This document shows positions 10,655 through 22,249 of a DNA stretch of 36,267 bases, piece by piece (position 1 is the stretch's first letter; each line of letters opens with the position of its first letter). The stretch covers positions 1-36,267 of the forward strand of contig JANTQF010000351.1 in assembly GCA_032988165.1 (NCBI GenBank), given 5' to 3'. This DNA is from Emmonsiellopsis sp. PD_33 (Eukaryota > Ascomycota > Eurotiomycetes > Onygenales > Ajellomycetaceae). Position numbers and translations under genes: made by a program. A model generated the notes under the pieces. That model saw only the letters and a list, made by a program, of their open reading frames with translations. It had not been told where the DNA came from and made no database searches.

Positions 10655-13600
10655 TCATAGCCACACATCCCCTTCCTCGCCTCGAACCCACTTTCTCCAA
10701 ACTGCATCATAGGCATCTTCTAGATCGCTCACCCACCGCTTTGTATCAAAGAGTTTGCTCTCCCATCGATTTAGGAAGAGCATCTTTCTCAAGTCGGACA
10801 ATCTTCCTCGTGCGCGACCTTGGCCGCCTGGTTCATACCTCATCCCTAGACCAAGGTTGATCGCACGATTCTCATACTCTTCGTCCGAGGACGCAATGAG
10901 CTCGGAAGCAGCTTGTCGACCAGCTTCAGTTTGTGGGAGAGCGCTGGTAAGAATGCTCGAAGCCATACGAGAACACATTTTATATTTATATCGAGGAAGG
11001 GTGAGCAATGGAGTTCCGCTCCAAAGAACGTCGGCGGCGGTTGTATGAGCATTACACTCGGGGGTATCAAGGAAAAGATCGCAAATCCGAGCACGGGAAA
11101 TATGAGCGTGTTTCGGGGCGACGTCAGTGAAAACAATTCGGGAAGCAGTGGCCTCGCCCGCCCATGCGATAGCCGTTTGCTTGAGGTTATGTTCCCCGAG
11201 GTCCGGGAATCGGAGGAGCCAGAGGATTGCATTTGGGATACGAGCAAGAATACGTAGCCAGGTACGGAAAGTAGCTGGCTCGATCTAATATAGGATAAGT
11301 TAGCTTCGTCATTGAAATAAACTATTTTTGAAGCGGGGAAACGCACCTTATAGAGTTGATTAAAGTTGCCAAGTATTATAGCATCATCACGGAGATCAGG
11401 AAACATTTCTTTCCGCATTTTCCATCTATTAACTTGTTCCTCTTCCCACGTCAGGCGCCTGTCTTGCGAATCTGGGGCGCTCTGGCGGTGATCGCAGCAG
11501 AAAAAGGTATGTCTTGTAAATACGATTTTCTCTCCGTAGATCCAATCCTCAAGCTCCTCACAGTGATCCTCCTCTACCAACCGATCCTCGATCCTCCCAA
11601 TACGTCTTCTGGGAGAAAGTGTCTCAGGGGGTATCGAAATCTGGTCAGCAAGAATATAATCGCACCATTCAGCACCCAGCGTACCCGCAAATCCCATAAA
11701 CGACATATGGATAGGGGCAGGTCTTGCAGCGAAAACTTCATTCCTTGCGCCGCGCGTGTAGCCATTCAAGTTTATCAAAATATGAATGCCGTCACTAACT
11801 ATTTGCTCAACCAAGCGATCGATTGGCCAGCTGCTGACATCACGGAAAACGGGGGCTTCGCGTTCGATCTGTTTCCGATGTATCGAGTTATCACTAGCAG
11901 TTGTGGCGTAGCAAAATGCCTTTACTCGAGAAGGATTATGAAGTCCGAAAACAGATTGCATTAAGTGCGCGAGGGGATGGTTGTTGAAATCCGATGAAAC
12001 ATATCCAATGTTGAGATGGGGATTTGGCGGAGGCGGGGGGCGGTATACGGTTGCAGGGAGCCATGGAGACCTAAGCGTTGAGGTGGATATCCGAAGGCCG
12101 TTCCGTTGTGAAATGTGGCGGATTTGCTTAGCAGAAAGGGGACAGGTAAATGTGTGAAATGGCAATACGGTGGGTGCATTAGGTGGCGTCAGTCCGCCCG
12201 GAAGCTGAGGCCGAGAGTATCTCGAAAGTGCGTATTCCTTTCCATGGACATATCGGTCTTGATACCACCGCCAGCCGATCCATTTTATCGCACGCTCGAC
12301 AAGCCTCACAGTTCTTGATCCCTCCCATTTCTGGCCAGCCCAGCTTCGGAGCAGCGCGTTCAGGGCCGCACTTTGATTCATCAAAGCGGAATCTTTGCTA
12401 GCGATGGCTAGGCCAAGACCCAGTTGATCGCGTGGAGTGGTCATTAATACACCAGTACCCCATGACTCACCATCCTTAAGTTGTTTATCAACGATTTCAA
12501 CAACTCGTTTGATCCATCCAGAATCGACACCCATTTCTTTCGCATCCCGCAGCATCCCCTTGTCATCGACATGCCACCGATCGCGGGATCCCAGGTTAGC
12601 AGCAATGCCTCCTCTACCCCCCCAGTTACAGACAGAGTTCAAGGCATTGGCAAGGCCACAAACTGCCTCTGCAAAATCTGGGTTGGCAGCAACCGCTCTT
12701 CTGTAGTAACCAATAGCATCGTTGATGCGCCCTGAGTCTTTGACTGCGTTCGCCAAATTGGCCAGTGCAATGTCGAACTTACTATCACATTGCACAGCTT
12801 GCTCGTACATCTTAATTGCAGCAGGGAGTTGCCCAATATCTTTGAGAAGGCTGCCAAGATTGGTATAGAGGTGAGCATGTTTGGAGTCGAGGTTTAGGCC
12901 ATAATTATAGTACGCCAGGGCCAAAGCAATCCCACTACCCGGAACAACGCCAGGAATCTCTGGCAATTGGTTTTCGCCTGCTGCTCGAGCTGGATTTGGT
13001 GGTCCGTTCTGTTGGATGCTTGCAAGCAAGATCCCAACATTATTCGCGGTCGATGGGCTGGGTTGGAGGGATAAGGAAAGGTAGTAAAGCGCAAGAATAT
13101 CACGGACCCCAGTCGATGGCTTTGAGCTGGCAGACGGCGCGGTAGCAGACATTCCATCCTGGTAAATTTTTGCCAAAGAAAGCAAAGAGTTACTGGTGGT
13201 AGAGATGGCTGCCTTTTTAGCGATGCCGTCAGGAACATACTGGAACCCTGGAAGATTCCCGAGTGGGCGGAAAACAAGCTTCGCGGTTTGCAGTGCTTTG
13301 TCAGGGAAAAGCAGCACAGCACTCGTGGGATCTTGGGGGGGAGATAAACCATGACGACCCTCTTCATCGAAGGTAGACAAAATCAATCTTATCAGGCTTT
13401 GGATTCCGCGTCGTCGTCTCCCAGCACCAATGAGAATAGCGTCCTCGAAGGCGGCGGCAGCTCCCACATTATCGCCCAGGGCATATAGCATGTTACCCTT
13501 GGCGTGTATGAGCGCAAGCATTCGTCCGTTGTCACAGCCAGGTATGGCATAGCCACTCGACCCAAAGCCGGGAACAGATTTCTCCTTGGTATGACTATCG

Positions 13601-15873
13601 AAGCTCGGGGGGCTATCTGGATCGGCCTCGTAGTCGAAGACTGCCTTGTCAATCGATTCCGTCGTTGACACACTAGATTCCCTACTCTCTGTTTCGCTGT
13701 CCGTTTCGCTCGCAAGACCATCTTTCTTGAAACAGTCGCCGTTTGCCATGTGTTTAAGTGACGATTCAACAAACTCAATGATATTCACGGCTTCCTTCCC
13801 ACGTTGACTACTGCAAAGGAGGCCAATGAGGTGCTCCACAGCTTCAAAATAGCTTGGCCGCAATTTGACAGCACGGAGCCAATGGTTCAAGGCTTCTTCA
13901 CGTCGATCGAGGGCGAAAAGGGTGGCCGCAAGATTCGAAATAGCTTCAACATGCCTGACAAATAAGGGGTTAGCAATAAGATCTTGAGTTACACAAATTA
14001 TGTGAGATACATACGTGGCGTCCTTATTCAGGATCCGGGTATACCACCGTAGCGCTTTGTCATAGTCCCCAAGGCCATACGCCAAACATCCACCAACCAA
14101 CATTCCATCGATCCATTCCCACCTGCTTTCTAAACACAGGCTAGTAAGAATTTCTAGGGCGGACGCCGCATTTTCCATCACTGAGGCCTCGCTGTGAGTC
14201 GATTCGAACATACGGGAAACTGACGCCCCTGATGACCGACGCATTGTACGGAAGTTATCAAGTGCTTGGTTTTCGAGTAATCGAAGATTCGCATTCTGAC
14301 CGAAATGAACGTTATTATCATTGAGGTTTCGTGGGTAACTGCTGCCTGATGCTGCAGAGTGCCGCAGAGGGTATCTTTTCCCGCCCAGCTGAGTCTCCGC
14401 CATGACATCCATAGGTTGGGGGCGGGTTCGATGAAAATTATGATCAAGGGGAATAGCTCCATGGCCATTAACGGTAGTGGTATCCGCACCACTAGCCTGT
14501 GAACCAAAGTCGGACGCAGGTTGCCTAGGAGGCTTTGGATAAATATTAGGTTTTAGTCGAGCATTAGCATCGTGGATCCCTAAAGCAGCATTTTTTCGTC
14601 GAGCATGGTGGAGAGAAGTTAGTAGGTCAACATAAACACTATGTGCCCACGACAAAGTTTTCTCTTTGAATTCAGCATTCCTTGGTCTAGAGTTGATGTC
14701 CGCAGCTGGATTTTGAAATACGTTAGGTTGTTGAAGATTTTGCCAGTTTATGTTATCTAGTTCGGTTTGCTGGGGCAGAGTGTCGTGTCGAGCGGTTTGT
14801 GAGGATCGAGTGTGATAAGGGACATTATTCTGCTCCCAAAACGGATCTAACTGATTTTGATGAGAGTGACGAGGAGCGAAAGCCTGTTGGGCGACTGGGT
14901 CGGAGTGGTATAATTGATGTACATTTTGGGTAGGTTGGGCGGGCACAGGATTCCACGAGAACCCTGGGGTAAGGAGATCGGAAGAAGGGAGAGACTGTCG
15001 GTTGAAAGGTGTTTGCAGGGATGCAAACGCCGTGGAATCATCTTGAATGGTACCAAATGCTGGGGTTGATTGATATCGTAGATCACGAGATGCGGCGGGT
15101 CGATACGGGATATAGGCTCCATCTGGCCAGTACGGACCGTAAGGGCTAACACCAGCAGATGCGGTTGGACCAAAGCTGGACTGCAAGGAAGCAGCCAATA
15201 CGGTGGGAATCGTGGGCCCGTTTTGTAGATAGTACCTCTGAGAGGGAAGTAGAGGAGCTGTCTGGTTTAGCACGGAATCGATGCCAGGTGTGTAGTTCAA
15301 GGACCTAATCCAGCTGGTGCCGTTGGCATTCGCATTTTGTGGCATGCCATTGGCAAGACTAGCAGATCTATTTGGATCGTATTTGAATGTCGGTGGGAAG
15401 TTCTGAAATCGAGACGATGCAAGGGGGTCGAGGCTTTTGTACTGCCATGAATCTGCTGGAAGGGCTGAGTGAGGCGATATGACCTGACCATTATCCAATG
15501 ACGAAACCAAAAGATGCTTTGTTGCTGGCTGTTGAATGGATCTATCGCCTAAAGTACCATCATAACCCGCTGCCAGGGTACCATTGGGCGTTTTCCGTCT
15601 CAGGGTATTCTCTGAAGCGCTGGGGTTTCTAATCATGCCCGTGTTTGTCAGGTCTTGAGGATTCGGTCGCTGGATGGGTCGAGGGTATTGAGCGCGTTGA
15701 CGCAGCATCGATTGCTGCTGGTCCGGAAATCCATAGTGGTCTCCACGGCGGAACGCAGAACGTAGGGCGTTATTGGCCACATCGTACGGGGGATCCAAAG
15801 AGTCAAAGGGTGGCTGATGGTCAAGGTGGTGATGTAGAAAATGGTGCGATTGTTGTGCCACGGATGGTAGCAT
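10655..15873 (-). CDS. OGT: TPR-containing O-GlcNAc transferase (GT41 family)
   Basis: Adds N-acetylglucosamine from UDP-GlcNAc to Ser/Thr of cytoplasmic and nuclear proteins (family knowledge). Exons 15873-14015, 13954-11347 and 11284-10655 (introns 60 and 62 nt) encode 1698 residues. Residues 1-580 are low complexity, rich in Q, N, P and S. TPR-like helices lie at about 585-690, 760-800 and 960-1060. The GT41 catalytic region is about 1180-1690: GYVSSDFNNHPLAHLMQ (H1279 equivalent to human H498), DGIHILINLNGYTRGARNE (H1344, human H558), FNQLYK (K1489, human K842), VAPKHAH (H1550, human H901) and CNAHTTAAD (D1574, human D925). The long intervening domain of animal OGT is reduced to roughly 40 residues. 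All key residues are present, so it is probably active. Intron 1 has no in-frame stop, so an unspliced reading also looks open; the TPR continuity supports removing it. The start is the first ATG of the long frame. Confidence 0.95.
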
Positions 15874-15966
15874 GGTTACTATCTAGGCGGTACACTATCG
15901 AAGTGTGGGTGGAGGGGAAACGAGGGTGATCAAGAGCAACAGACAAAACAGAGTCTGCCAAACTCT

Positions 15967-16016
15967 TTATCGACAAAACCGTTCTTTGAATCGTTTCGGA
16001 AACCGCATCATGCCAT
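15967..16016 (-). promoter_or_regulatory. Two short upstream ORFs in the O-GlcNAc transferase leader
   Basis: Between the likely 5' UTR intron and the main ATG are a two-codon ORF (ATG GCA TGA, 16016-16008) and an overlapping 14-codon ORF (16011-15967, peptide MMRFPKRFKERFCR). Both end before the main start at 15873. Upstream ORFs of this kind usually lower translation of the main frame. Whether they are in the mRNA depends on the transcription start, which is not known. Confidence 0.45.
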
Positions 16017-16018
16017 GG

Positions 16019-16098
16019 CTAATCAAAAAGAATGTTAGTTAGAAAGCGCACCAACAGCTACCAAAACGCCGGATCAAGCCATGTGTTCAGTCCCTTAC
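16019..16098 (-). other. Probable 5' UTR intron of the O-GlcNAc transferase gene
   Basis: On the minus strand a GTAAGG donor (16098) and a CTAACTAAC branch followed by a T-rich stretch and TTAG (ending at 16019) frame 80 nt. It lies 145 nt upstream of the start codon. The signals match those of the coding introns in this window, but no transcript was available. Its removal leaves a leader with short upstream ORFs. Confidence 0.5.
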
Positions 16099-19000
16099 AG
16101 TGCACGACGAAAGACGGCGGACGAATAGCTGGATTGACTATATTGGCGAGCCGGGTGAAAAGCGTAGTAGCAGCTTCTATATATTCGTAATCGTAGGGAA
16201 GTCGACTATAGATGGCAACGCCCGAATTGCGGTGTAGTTATCCAACACCACAGCCCAATAGCGAACGACTGATATAGGATACAGCCCGGGGCACGGCGGC
16301 AAACACTCCGCAGCTGTTAAGCTAGTTCGATATGGACGTGAACCAGAAAAGACTAGGTGGAGACCAAGATAGGCGCTATAGTTGATCGATGGTATTGGAA
16401 ATGGGCGCGTTTATCTACGATATATAGATGGTCGACCCAGTTGGTTGGGGAAGGGTGGTGAATGCGGAGGATGAGGGGTACGGAGGGAGCAGTGAATGGC
16501 GGACGCGGGGGGTGTTGCCCTGGATATTTGTCAAGCTAAACGTTAGAGACACTGAAGCAGCTGTAGACAGACAGAAGCGGAGAGTTGTGTGAGCCCAAAG
16601 CTGAGACGGGGACAGCAGTTTTGAAGCAGCTGGAGATGCCAAGATGACAACAACCACGCATGGTTTTTGGTGCAGCCAACTGGTGTCGTCAAGCAACGCA
16701 GGAGAATACATCGTCTCACATACCCTTCGTTGGAATTACGTATAGACAGAGAGGCCGTCAAGGTCCTTGGTATCGATGGCATCAAGAGGAACGGAGGAAC
16801 GCTACCAGCAAGAGGGACGAGGGTGGAACGTAGTGGGATGGGATGAGGGCCAACACGGGAGAACAAAGAGCCAGACACGAGATGCAGGACAGGATGCAGG
16901 CGACAACGACGAAGAGCGGAGCAGGACTGCAGAGGACGACGGCACAGCGGGCCAGGAGAGGAGGTGAAGAGAATGGAGGTGAGAGTGGTGATGTTGGAAC
17001 TTGGTGGTTGGCGATGGAGGTGTTTGACGAGAGAGGTTACCTAATAATGAGAGTCGCTAGCGCGGTGGACTGCAATCACCGCGGGCTTCAACTTTCAAGG
17101 GCCCGTCCACTATTTTTTGGGCACAAGTTACAGCACTACTGTTCATCGACAGACTACGGGAATACTTTTATTGGCACCATTACCACCACCAGCCTGTCCG
17201 CTCTAGCCCGGGGTGGGACAGGGTGGGCAGCCCAGTGGAGTTTAGGTTTAGCTGGGCATGGTGGGCTGTTTAGGCGCTGGAGAGCCTGCCACCGGCCGCT
17301 GGGCCTGAGTCAACGACGGGCATCATGGGCCAGGATATCATTCCAGGGCCCCTGATGGGGCTGCTGGCTGCGGAGATGGAGCCCGCTAGACGCCCAAGCG
17401 TCGATGTGGCTTGTCCGTGGCAGACGGAGGCAGACAGAGGCGCTCCTTGACACCCCCAACACACAGCAGAGAGCAGAGGGCTGGTGATGCATGCATCTGA
17501 GTCTCTGACTGCAGAGAGCAGCGAGGCGAAACGAAAAGAAAAGAAAAGAAGAGCATTCAATGTCCGCCCAACGCATTACGGGGAGGCTGAGCTTGCATGT
17601 TCCATGGCGTCATGGATATTGATAGGTGGGCGGATACATCCTTCCACTCGCCCACGTCCAATCCCATCCGCTCCAGTCGCATCATCTTCTGTCCTCGAGC
17701 TGTGTTCGGGCAAAATAACGGCTGCATCCCAAAGTCGCGTCCACCGTGATTAGTCCCTTTGCCAGTATTCTGCAGTCATCGAGCCACCCCCCTTGGTGTT
17801 TCCATGGTATGCAGCGGAACATTCCATGATACTTTTCGCCCCCTGGTTTCATTAAATCATCAAGTCGGGAGACTGGTCGCAGTGACCGCTCTGATCCGGG
17901 GTCTTCGATCCACCTCACAAACTAGGCTGGTGAGCCTGTCTCAGCATTATATCTCCGGGCACCGGCATCTTGTGCCAGATACTTTTTCTTAAAAGATCAT
18001 ACACCGAGCATAAAAAACACGAACAGCCCAGCATGATATTAATCGCTTTTTCGTCCTCAAGATATTCTTTTAAACCATCTCACGAGCAAAGGAGGAAAAA
18101 AAAATCAATTCTAGCTCCACTTGATTCCCCTGGGAATTTCGAGATACCTGGTTGAGACCCTAGGGCCTAGGATCAGAGAACATCATAACTAGTTCCGGCT
18201 CCACTCTTTCTCCAGCCCAACTTCACCCATGATCATCCCCGCCAGTCCAAAAAAAAAATGTTCCTCGGTGCAGACTGCAGACTCTCTCTACTGTTAATCT
18301 CAAGTAAAACGGAAACGGTGAGCAGATCATCCACCCTCCTGTCCAAGTCTCCCAAGGCCCAAGCCGAAACCCAAGCGGTCACTGGTTGGTCAGCGCCCCC
18401 CCGAATGGACTGGTGCCAGTGGGCATGATCCTTGACGATATGATGCTGGCACGTTGGTTGTCATCATCACCCGTGTCCACACACCCTGCTCCACAGACTC
18501 CACCCTTAACCCGTCCATTCGCTAAAATCGGGGTCGGTGGGATCCAGTCAACCGCCAAAGCAATCACTCCTATTGATGGTTGTCCAGCGAGAGTGGGCGG
18601 GCATCCCTGCCCGTTTATGAGAGCGGAAAACCAAAGGAAGAAAAGTCTGGTGGAAGCGAGGTCAACTTTCTGGCCAGCCAGGTACCACCAGGCCAGAGCG
18701 TAGTCCCCCTTCCCGCTGGCTGTTTGCATGCTTGGTTGTTGGGATAGTCGTTTGCGAGAAGGTTGCGGGTACATCAGTGGCTCTGGGGTAACGTTAAAAA
18801 AGAAAAGAGTGACCTGTGGCTGCATTTTCATGCAGCCAGGGAATCACAAACGATGTCATCGTGCCTTGTCAATCACCCCCCGTGTGGGCTTTTTGCTTTT
18901 TTCTTGTCTTTCCCTGCTTCGGTCAGGCATGGAATGAATTGCACTGGCCACTTTGCTTTGAAAGGGCAGTTTATCAACCAAAGAAAAGCAAGCAAGGAGG

Positions 19001-20061
19001 ATGATATCTCCATCCTTGAGATCTCTGCCTTGAGATATTTTTTCTAACTACTACCAAACTGCTTTCAGTCCAACTCTTCTATCATCAGTGTGCACCGCAT
19101 GAAACAGATACTGCAAGCACCCCTGAATAGCTTTATCAACACCCATTCAGCGCAGCTTCTCGAGCCACCTATTTAACAGACTGCTTGGCCAAGTTGAATA
19201 CTCCATACATTCCCCCCACCAACAAATACGACTTGATGCCTCGTTCAATAAGCCAGGACACAAGCCATTGAGACCCAGCCAGCAACAATCCTAACCACGC
19301 GAAAAAGTCAGATGTAATTCACCTCGCTCACCCACCAAACCTCCCCTACGCGGGAAATCCATCCCATATAAATAGACCTACATACATTGATAGTACATGC
19401 AACTCTCTCATAGTCTAATATGGGAGCGGCCAATTCAAACGCTATTTTATTTAAGCCTACTAGTAGTTCTCAACACACGAGGCCAAACATAGTATCGACC
19501 AGCAGTTACTAGAATTCCATTTGATATTTTGGAACGTCAGATTTACGGTTAATCCGCTGTTTATATTGGGACCACTAACAGTCAACTTCCGATTTGATGA
19601 TCAAATATTAATTAGCTGTATTGGTGTGTGTGATTAGTTGATGAGGAGGGTTGGGATCCATCCATGGATGGATGGATATCCATATTATCACGTGACTTAG
19701 GTCCAAACCGACCCCTGACGTCAGGCATTGAGCTTCAGCTTGACGACTCACTTCAAATGCTGTTGACTCCAGATTGCTTCCCATGAAAGAGGACGATATT
19801 TAGTGCTCACGAGGAGGATATAAGGAATCAAGCATCTTGCTCCTGGACGACTACCACGTTATCCGACATTTGGCGGACTATTTTCTATATTCCGCGTCGT
19901 TGGTGAAGAACAATAAGCGGAGGCTAAGCGCCAGGTAATAATGGCAGCTTGATCCATAACATATTCAAATCATCAACTGCTTACTGAACTCGACAAATTC
20001 CACAGCCCACGGTTCCTACGAGAACAGCACCCCTACTCCCATTTTCGAATCCAGGGAGACG

Positions 20062-20423
20062 ATGCCCGCCTGCAAACGCCGTGCTCAGAAGAGCCCCCCC
20101 AAGAAAGACACGGAGTATTATTCTCCAGCAATGCCAATCCCCCCAGTCTTCGATGTCGACGAACGCATTCGCGAACTTGAAGAAGCTCGTGATCCCAATA
20201 GTCCCTTTTGTGAGCGCGAAGAATTCTGGCCCAACATACCGACCCTGATCAAACTCTACAAGGAGGGCAAGATGCCTGATCCAAATGTGAAACCCACATA
20301 TCTCAGAGATGGCAAGGTCATTACAGAGGAGGAATACCGCGCAGACCCGAGCTGGGCCTGGAAAGAAGTGAGGTTTTATTATCTGCATTTCCTGTTTCCG
20401 AAAATTTGCAGCGTAAAATATAA
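20062..20423 (+). CDS. Small hypothetical acidic protein, two exons
   Basis: I do not recognise this protein. Exon 1 (20062-20367) gives 102 codons with a basic start (MPACKRRAQKSPPKK) and then an acidic, proline-containing body with little hydrophobic stretch: VDERIRELEEARDPNSPF and a D/E-rich end around KVITEEEYRADPSWAWKE. No signal peptide or membrane segment is seen. A GTGAGG donor at 20368 with an AG at 20411 gives a 44 nt intron and a three-codon end (RKI, stop 20421-20423), total 105 residues. That intron is shorter than the others here. A second AG at 20432 would give 65 nt and a different tail of about 21 residues; reading through gives 125. The amino acid composition and the C-rich third positions favour a real gene over the opposite-strand frame at 19981-20388. 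Function unknown; possibly intrinsically disordered. Confidence 0.55.
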
Positions 20424-22249
20424 CTATGACAGTATGTGACTGACTGGCCTCTTACCTCAAATAACAGTTCATCGAGTATCAGTTATGAGCATCAGTAGTA
20501 ATATGCACGTTTCACCCGGCCTACAAATCGAACTAGGAAGCTAAAGGAACATCCATTGGAGCCGCAGCTCTCGTTTATTGGAATAATTCTCGACTAAAAG
20601 CACATTTGTCTTGTAAAGTCCCTGGACGATGCTTTCCCGCTTTGACTACTCAATACCTAGGTACCCAGCAGATTCAAATTCCTACACGCGGCACAAGCAT
20701 CCGCAAGCCCCCAGCCCTACCACACGGGCCACACCCCCTCGCCGCCCCCAACGTCAAAGGGAAAAAACCTTATCCATGGTCGGATCGGGTGCGATCGACT
20801 GCTTAAGGCTTGTTGTGGCCTGACTGAACCAACATGGAAATGATATAAAGGGTGGGCGCCGGGGGGCAGGGCTTATTTATGTAGTATGCACCATCAAGTT
20901 CGACCGGATGGGGGGGACCTGGGAAAGAGAACAATTGGACCCTCTTTTATGTATATGTGTATGTATTGTGATGGTTTTTCGGAGTCTTGAAGACTTTAAC
21001 TTGTATATTGTACAAACATACATGTACATTTCTAAAGGGGAGGTGGGGGGGAGGGGGGGGGGTGAAGATAAAAAGGGACAACTACAAACATGTACCCCCC
21101 GCGATACCCCTCCTCCATAAGTTCTTACCCCTCGAAAGATTAGTTCATCCTCGATCCATAACCAGCCAGTTCAGTGTCCCATCAAGAATGCCTAATGGAG
21201 CCGTCCGTCCGGGAACATGCACACACACAGACCGTCCGAGTAGGCGCTCAGCGGGGAATCTATGTAACTGACCAGTCTTGTCCGTAGATGATGTGTGTGT
21301 ATATAAGTCCCGTTTTTCAAGAGTTTGGGATTGTGGAAGCTATTTAATGCATACCACACGCCTCCATGGATGGTTAGGGCTGAAAAGAGGGAAAGGGGGT
21401 AAATAGTGGACGAAATGAGAAGCGCATCACTGGGCGAGAATGGAGAGATTGATTCAAGCGGACAAGTATATTATATTGAAGTAATAGATATATCTACGAT
21501 GGATGGATGGGCGCGATAACCTAACATTACCTGCCTCCTTTATCGCCCCGTAGACGGGAAGGGAGGGAAAAAACGAAAGGGAAAGATGAGTTTACGTACG
21601 AGCATGGAATGTCACACAAACCGAATAGAAAACCCCTGGTAGGAACAAAAGAATGTTGACCACAAAAGATGGACCACCGTATCCACGAACCAAACCCCTC
21701 CCCCTCCCACCTCTCCCCCACGAATGAGGAAAAGAATGAGAGACAGAGACGCCGGTTGATAGGATACCGCGGTGAGTAGCGGGCCATCCTTCCACCCCTC
21801 CCCGAAAGGAGAAGGAAAAGATTTGTCTTCTTTGCACCAAAATAGGCATATACCACTGAGAATGGTCATTCTGATATTGGAATCGGAATGGGTAATGGCC
21901 AGAGTGTTGGCAAAGGTGTCACGTATGAGAATGGGAAGAGGGGAAAGGGAACTGTCGAGAATGGAGGTCGGTAAGGGTGGGGGGTATCTTCAAACTGATA
22001 TTGCAACGAAAAGAGGGGATGAGGGAAGGTGGTCATTATCTCATGATATAACCCACGTCTGACGACCAACTGTATTTTTCTTTATTCGAGTTTGGTGGTT
22101 CCTTTTTGTTGCTGCGCATGGGCATTTACACACACGTCACATCATAAGAAGGGCCATTCCGTCGAACGCTTCAAAAAAAAAGTAGCATATCGATCGACCG
22201 CCATGAGCTATAAAAACAGAAAAAGGCAAGAAAACACTTTTTCTATCAT
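20424..22249. other. 1.8 kb interval without a supported gene
   Basis: Between the small plus-strand gene and the stop of RPL12. It contains a long broken G tract (21037-21062) and a purine-rich stretch of the plus strand around 21540-22020 that generates overlapping chance frames on both strands. I see no domain, no exon chain and no RNA gene. The last few hundred bases probably include the RPL12 3' UTR. Confidence 0.55.
21037..21062 (+). repeat. Broken G tract with G-quadruplex potential
   Basis: Runs of 4, 2, 7 and 10 G separated by single A or T bases. The composition permits G-quadruplex folding on the plus strand. No gene is near enough to assign a role. Confidence 0.6.

Larger units (their letters stand above)
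15874..20061. other. 4.2 kb interval without a supported protein gene
   Basis: The left part is the leader and promoter of the O-GlcNAc transferase gene. Further right, open frames are short, overlap on both strands and have no recognisable domain. A GGAT-rich, partly palindromic stretch (about 19661-19680) and a CACGTG (about 19690) precede the small gene at 20062. No RNA gene was recognised. Confidence 0.55.

Noticed and set aside
16843..17355. Plus-strand 170-codon frame
   Set aside because: No domain, many Arg/Gly/Thr from purine-rich sequence, and an overlapping opposite frame; no start or splice context that sets it apart from chance.
18379..18831. Minus-strand 150-codon frame
   Set aside because: No recognisable motif, overlapped by plus-strand frames of similar length; nothing suggests codon bias.
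19981..20388. Minus-strand 135-codon frame
   Set aside because: It is opposite the small plus-strand gene; the hydrophobic and aromatic residues appear to mirror the charged codons of that gene.
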